From NCBI RefSeq assembly GCF_000294655.1, contig NZ_CAHP01000023.1:9808-73807 (forward strand): DNA of 64,000 nucleotides, read 5' to 3'. Below the pieces are notes generated by a model. That model was not told where the DNA came from. It did no database searches and was given only the letters and a program-made list of their open reading frames with translations. The translations under genes were made by a program, and so were the position numbers. The DNA comes from Magnetospirillum molischianum DSM 120. Lineage in GTDB: Bacteria; Pseudomonadota; Alphaproteobacteria; Rhodospirillales; Magnetospirillaceae. Positions 58,724-64,000 of this stretch are shown one piece after another (position 1 is the first letter of the stretch; each line of letters starts with the position of its first letter).

Positions 58724-59890
58724 ATGGGCTGGTTTTCGACTGTGTTTCCGCGCGGGATGCGCCGCCGCTGGTGGCTGTTCCGTCCGATCGATGCACTGGT
58801 GGCGCTGTGGCCTGCCCGGACGCCCCGGCGCGGCCTGCTGGTGGTGCGGATGGACGGCATCGGCGACATGGTGATCGCACGGGCGGCGCTGGAGCATTAT
58901 CCCGCCGCCTTCGGGATCGGACGAGACGAGATCACCCTGCTCGGCTGCCATTCCTGGCGCGGACTGGCCGCCGAAGTGTTCCCCGGTATCCGGGTCGTCA
59001 CCATCGACGAGCACGCTTTTGAGAAGAAATGGCTGTACCGGCTGAAGATCGCGTTGTGGGTCCGTCGCCAGGGATTCGAAATCGCGGTCTGCGACATGTT
59101 CATGCGCAAGACCCTAACCGCGGACACGTTAGTCTGGGCCAGCCGCGCCCCGACTCGGATCGTCGCCCAGCCTTTTATCACCGAGCGGACTCGCGCCGAA
59201 TATGGCTGGTATCTGGCCCGCGCTACCCGCGTGATCGACACCGGCCCCTATCCAACGCACGAGGGTCTGCGCCACTTCACCTTCCTTGACGCCCTGACCG
59301 GCCGCCGCCACCCGCCCGAGGTTCCTCGTATCCCCTGGCGCGAGCGAATGCCCGCTGTGGCCGCCGATGGTGGCGCCCCCTACGTGGTGATGAATTTTGG
59401 CTCGAACGAACCGGGACGACGCTGGCCCTTCGACTCGTTTCTCGCCGTTGCTCGTCACTGCCTGGAATCCGGCCTGCGCGTCGTCTTCGTCGGCGCAGGA
59501 CAGGAAGCCTTCGCCAAGCCGCGCATCGCCGCACTGAACCATCCCGGTGCCATCGACACGATCGGCACCCTGTCGCTCCCCGACCTGATCGACGTGATGA
59601 AGCATGCCGCCTGTGTCGTCACCAACGATACCGGCCCCGGCCACCTTGCCCTGGGGGTTGGGGTGCCGACGGTGCTGCTGGCCGGAGGCGGTCATTTCGG
59701 TAGTTTCGTTCCCTATCCCGACCCGATCCGGCCTGCGGGAGCGGCGTTTTTGTCGGTAGAGATGGAGTGCTATCACTGTCTTTGGCGCTGCCCGAAGCGG
59801 ACCTCGGCGGACGAAGCGTTCCCCTGCGTCGCCGCCATCCCGACCGACATGGTGTGGCAGGCGATCCGGGAGCGGGTCGCCACCGTCTGA
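58724..59890 (+). CDS. Glycosyltransferase family 9 (heptosyltransferase-like) 3
   Basis: A 388-residue GT-B enzyme. [23 protein letters not shown] (about 39-61) is a standard heptosyltransferase acceptor motif. [27 protein letters not shown] starts the donor domain, and [31 protein letters not shown] is the donor motif. The C-terminus again has CX2CX3C (CYHCLWRC) and a late cysteine. It is less close to genes 1 and 2 than they are to each other. It starts 4 bases after gene 2. Confidence 0.87.
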   Translation: MGWFSTVFPRGMRRRWWLFRPIDALVALWPARTPRRGLLVVRMDGIGDMVIARAALEHYPAAFGIGRDEITLLGCHSWRGLAAEVFPGIRVVTIDEHAFEKKWLYRLKIALWVRRQGFEIAVCDMFMRKTLTADTLVWASRAPTRIVAQPFITERTRAEYGWYLARATRVIDTGPYPTHEGLRHFTFLDALTGRRHPPEVPRIPWRERMPAVAADGGAPYVVMNFGSNEPGRRWPFDSFLAVARHCLESGLRVVFVGAGQEAFAKPRIAALNHPGAIDTIGTLSLPDLIDVMKHAACVVTNDTGPGHLALGVGVPTVLLAGGGHFGSFVPYPDPIRPAGAAFLSVEMECYHCLWRCPKRTSADEAFPCVAAIPTDMVWQAIRERVATV

Positions 59891-59945
59891 GCACAATATC
59901 GGGGCGTGGCCCCACAATGGACATGGTTACGGAAAGGACGTTGGG

Positions 59946-61217
59946 ATGAAGGTATTGGTGGTCGGATCGGGCGGACGCGAGCACGCTTTGTGCTGGAAGC
60001 TGGCGCAATCGCCGCTTTTAACCAAATTATGGTGCGCACCGGGCAATGCCGGGATCGCGGGCGTGGCGGAATGCGTTGCTATCGCCGCGGATGCGGTTGA
60101 GGATCTGGTTGCCTTCGCCCAGGCCAACGCCGTCGATCTGGTGGTGATCGGCCCCGAAGCCCCGCTGGTCGCCGGACTGGCCGACCGCTGCCGCGAGAAC
60201 GGCATCCGGGTCTTCGGCCCCTCGGCCGCCGCCGCCGAATTGGAAGGCTCGAAGGGGTTCATGAAGGACGTCGTGGCCAAGGCTGGGATTCCCACCGCGT
60301 GGTACGGCCGCTTCCGCGACAGTGATTCGGCCAAAGCCTTCATCCGTGCCAAGGGCGCGCCGATCGTCGTCAAGACCGACGGCCTGGCGGCGGGCAAGGG
60401 CGTGGTGGTCGCGATGACCGAGGCCGAAGCCCTGGCCGCCGTCGATGCGATGATGGGCGACAAGGTGTTCGGCGCGGCAGGCGACGAACTGGTGATCGAG
60501 GAATTCCTGGAAGGCGAGGAATGCAGCTTCTTCGCTCTCTGCGACGGCCGGACCGCCTTGCCGCTGGCCGCCGCTCAGGACCACAAGCGGGTCGGCGACG
60601 GCGATACCGGCCCCAATACCGGCGGGATGGGGGCCTATTCCCCGACGCCGGTGGTCACGCCCGCGATTGAAGCCGCGATCATCGACACCTGCATCCGCCC
60701 CTTGATTGCCACCATGGCCGCGTTGGGCCGCCCTTATACCGGAGTGTTGTTCGCCGGCATCATGGTCACGGCGGCGGGGCCGAAATTGCTGGAGTACAAT
60801 GTCCGCTTCGGCGACCCGGAATGTCAGGTTCTGATGGCCCGGCTCGAGTCTGATCTGCTCCCGGTGTTGGTGGCCGGAGCCGAGGGACGGCTGGACCAGA
60901 TCAGTCTTTCCTGGCGCGATGCGGTGGCGCTGGTGGTGGTGATGGCCGCCAACGGCTATCCCGGATCGTATGAGAAAGGCAGCGTGATCGGTGGGCTTGA
61001 CGCGGCGGACGCGGTTGAAGGCGTCACGGTTCTCCATGCCGGAACCGCGCAAAAGGGAGATGCGGTGATCGCCACCGGCGGCCGGGTGCTGGGGATCACC
61101 GCGATCGGGGCCGACGTCGCCGAGGCACGCGAGCGGGCCTATCGAGCCGTCGATCTGCTGGATTGGCCGGGCGGATTCTGTCGCCGCGACATCGCTTGGC
61201 GAGCGCTGGCACGGTAA
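59946..61217 (+). CDS. purD: Phosphoribosylamine-glycine ligase
   Basis: A 423-residue ATP-grasp enzyme, second step of purine synthesis. [22 protein letters not shown] is the N-terminal signature. [54 protein letters not shown] and [16 protein letters not shown] follow in order. It is followed by the heat-shock promoter of groES and is not in an operon with it. Confidence 0.97.
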   Translation: MKVLVVGSGGREHALCWKLAQSPLLTKLWCAPGNAGIAGVAECVAIAADAVEDLVAFAQANAVDLVVIGPEAPLVAGLADRCRENGIRVFGPSAAAAELEGSKGFMKDVVAKAGIPTAWYGRFRDSDSAKAFIRAKGAPIVVKTDGLAAGKGVVVAMTEAEALAAVDAMMGDKVFGAAGDELVIEEFLEGEECSFFALCDGRTALPLAAAQDHKRVGDGDTGPNTGGMGAYSPTPVVTPAIEAAIIDTCIRPLIATMAALGRPYTGVLFAGIMVTAAGPKLLEYNVRFGDPECQVLMARLESDLLPVLVAGAEGRLDQISLSWRDAVALVVVMAANGYPGSYEKGSVIGGLDAADAVEGVTVLHAGTAQKGDAVIATGGRVLGITAIGADVAEARERAYRAVDLLDWPGGFCRRDIAWRALAR

Positions 61218-61255
61218 CTCCCAACGGACATGACAGATTCTTAACCCGGCCGCGC

Positions 61256-61284
61256 TTGACAGGAACGGGGTCCGCCCTTAGATG
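61256..61284 (+). promoter_or_regulatory. Predicted sigma-70 promoter of groESL
   Basis: TTGACA at 61256-61261 (perfect) and TAGATG at 61279-61284 are separated by 17 bases, directly before the CIRCE element. Confidence 0.7.
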
Positions 61285-61285
61285 G

Positions 61286-61312
61286 TTAGCACTCGTTGGA
61301 GAGGAGTGCTAA
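61286..61312. promoter_or_regulatory. CIRCE element (HrcA operator)
   Basis: TTAGCACTC at 61286-61294, nine spacer bases, then GAGTGCTAA at 61304-61312: a perfect match to the CIRCE consensus. HrcA bound here would repress groESL until heat shock. Confidence 0.97.
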
Positions 61313-61382
61313 CAGCGCCCCCTCGACCAATCAAAACTGTTGAGTCGCCTTCACGGCGAAGACCAAACGGAGGTTCAGACCC

Positions 61383-63336
<1,954 letters not shown>

Positions 63337-63369
63337 GTCCGACGCCTTCGAATCGAGACTGTCGATTGG

Positions 63370-63399
63370 CCCCCCTCCCCTCGTGGGAGGGGGGTTTTT
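63370..63399 (+). terminator. Rho-independent terminator of groESL
   Basis: A 10-bp stem, CCCCCCTCCC at 63370-63379 and GGGAGGGGGG at 63385-63394, is followed by five T residues. Confidence 0.92.
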
Positions 63400-63552
63400 C
63401 GTTGCCCGCCTCTTCTCAAAGAACAGGGAATGCGACTCGATCGGATGAATCCCGCGTCTCGTGCCCCGTCGGTTGAAAGCCTGTACGGTATCTCTTCCGG
63501 CACCTTCGCCCCGGTGATATAAGAAGCCAAGGCCGTAGAGGGAGACAGCCCC

Positions 63553-64000
63553 TTGACTTTGCTGGATGTTTTAACCGTTGCCCTAATCCGGGGTCTCGGC
63601 GAGGTCCTACCTATCGGAGCTTCGGGTCCGTTAGCGGTCTTGCCCGGTCTGGTGGGCAGCGACGATGGACGCGCCGCGTTGTCGATTGCGACTCATTGCG
63701 GAATCCTGGTGGCATTGCTGCTGTATTTCTGGCGCGATGTCCTGGCGATGGTCGTCGGCTTATGGCGGCTGGCCAAAGGCAAGCCCGATGCCGGATCGTG
63801 GCTGATGTTGCATGTCGCGGCCGGAACGGTGCCCGCGGCGGCGCTGGGTGGGTTTCTGGCCGCTCCCACCGCCGACCTGATCGGGCCAGTGTTAGCCTCG
63901 ATCCTGATCCTGCTCGGCGGAGTGATCCTACTCGTCTGCGATCGGCTGGGAGTGACGGTGAGGCGGGTCGAGCACCTGAGCATTTCCTTCGCCGCCGGAC
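63553..64000 (+). CDS. uppP: Divergent UppP/BacA-like protein (5' part, runs off window)
   Basis: An open frame from TTG 63553 (GAGGGAG upstream) to the window edge, 149 codons. The translation starts LTLLDVLTVALIRGLGEVLPIGASGPLAVLPG and continues with hydrophobic helices and ATHCGILVALLLYFWRDV, matching undecaprenyl-diphosphatase. Normal enzymes have EGxxEFLPxSSTGH at this place. Here the first Glu is Arg, the second Glu is kept, and SSTGH is GASGP, so the essential His is lost. The second motif (PGxSRS) lies beyond the window. It may be a non-catalytic relative. Confidence 0.78.
   Translation, partial: MTLLDVLTVALIRGLGEVLPIGASGPLAVLPGLVGSDDGRAALSIATHCGILVALLLYFWRDVLAMVVGLWRLAKGKPDAGSWLMLHVAAGTVPAAALGGFLAAPTADLIGPVLASILILLGGVILLVCDRLGVTVRRVEHLSISFAAG

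Overview
The window reads as chromosomal DNA of a high-GC, motile, nitrogen-fixing alphaproteobacterium. DraT/DraG next to nifHDK, a periplasmic cytochrome c', a eukaryotic-type NADP isocitrate dehydrogenase, the order rimP-nusA-ylxR-infB-rbfA-truB-rpsO-pnp and a CIRCE-controlled groESL all fit Rhodospirillales. Magnetospirillum or Phaeospirillum relatives are my best guess; this is inferred from gene content, not from an alignment. I found no rRNA, tRNA, CRISPR array, transposase or prophage gene. Almost every base lies in or between ordinary chromosomal genes, and no gap exceeds about 340 bases.

Layout. 1-5.4 kb: a cut-off acyl-carrier-like protein, an EF-hand protein, a PilZ protein, the queuosine pair queA-tgt, an outer-membrane barrel, lipB and a small DUF683-type protein. 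5.5-7.2 kb: a flagellar export cluster (free-standing FlhB C-domain, unknown helical protein, fliO, fliP). 7.2-9.3 kb: polysaccharide deacetylase-like protein, RutE-like nitroreductase, dsbB. 9.3-13.2 kb: a MetNIQ-type ABC importer with a phenylacetate-CoA-ligase-like enzyme embedded in its operon. 14.1-23.6 kb: complete assimilatory sulfate uptake and reduction (sbp-cysT-cysW-cysA, then sulfite reductase-cysH-cysD-cysNC). 23.7-32.0 kb: OmpA-like protein, guaB, two small proteins, an RND efflux pair and a pseudouridine synthase. 32.0-40.4 kb: fluoride exporter genes, modD, an ArsC-like nitrogenase-associated gene, draG, draT, then divergent nifHDK. 40.4-45.3 kb: enoyl-CoA hydratase, a secreted protein, mutM, cytochrome c', icd, a PH-domain membrane protein. 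45.4-54.9 kb: the translation/RNA-processing operon from rimP to pnp. 55.2-59.9 kb: an O-antigen-ligase-like protein and three family 9 glycosyltransferases. 59.9-64 kb: purD, groES-groEL and the start of a divergent UppP.

How the parts work together. The nif part is the best developed. draT-draG encode the reversible ADP-ribosylation switch of NifH, whose acceptor arginine is present. A 341-bp divergent region between draT and nifH holds two NifA-type TGT-N10-ACA sites, an IHF-like site, a clear sigma-54 promoter for nifH and a weaker sigma-54-like site facing draT. modD and an ArsC-like nitrogenase-associated protein lie on the far side of draG. No other nif assembly genes are present here. 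The cys block supplies reduced sulfur, which FeS-rich nitrogenase also needs.

The most notable departures from the textbook are: the ligase gene inside the metNI-metQ operon; a sulfite reductase whose two pseudo-repeats both keep a full four-cysteine set and which has a helical C-terminal extension; a UppP homologue lacking key active-site residues; a nif-type DUF683 gene away from nif genes; a MutM zinc finger missing its last cysteine; and a leader terminator before rimP-nusA.
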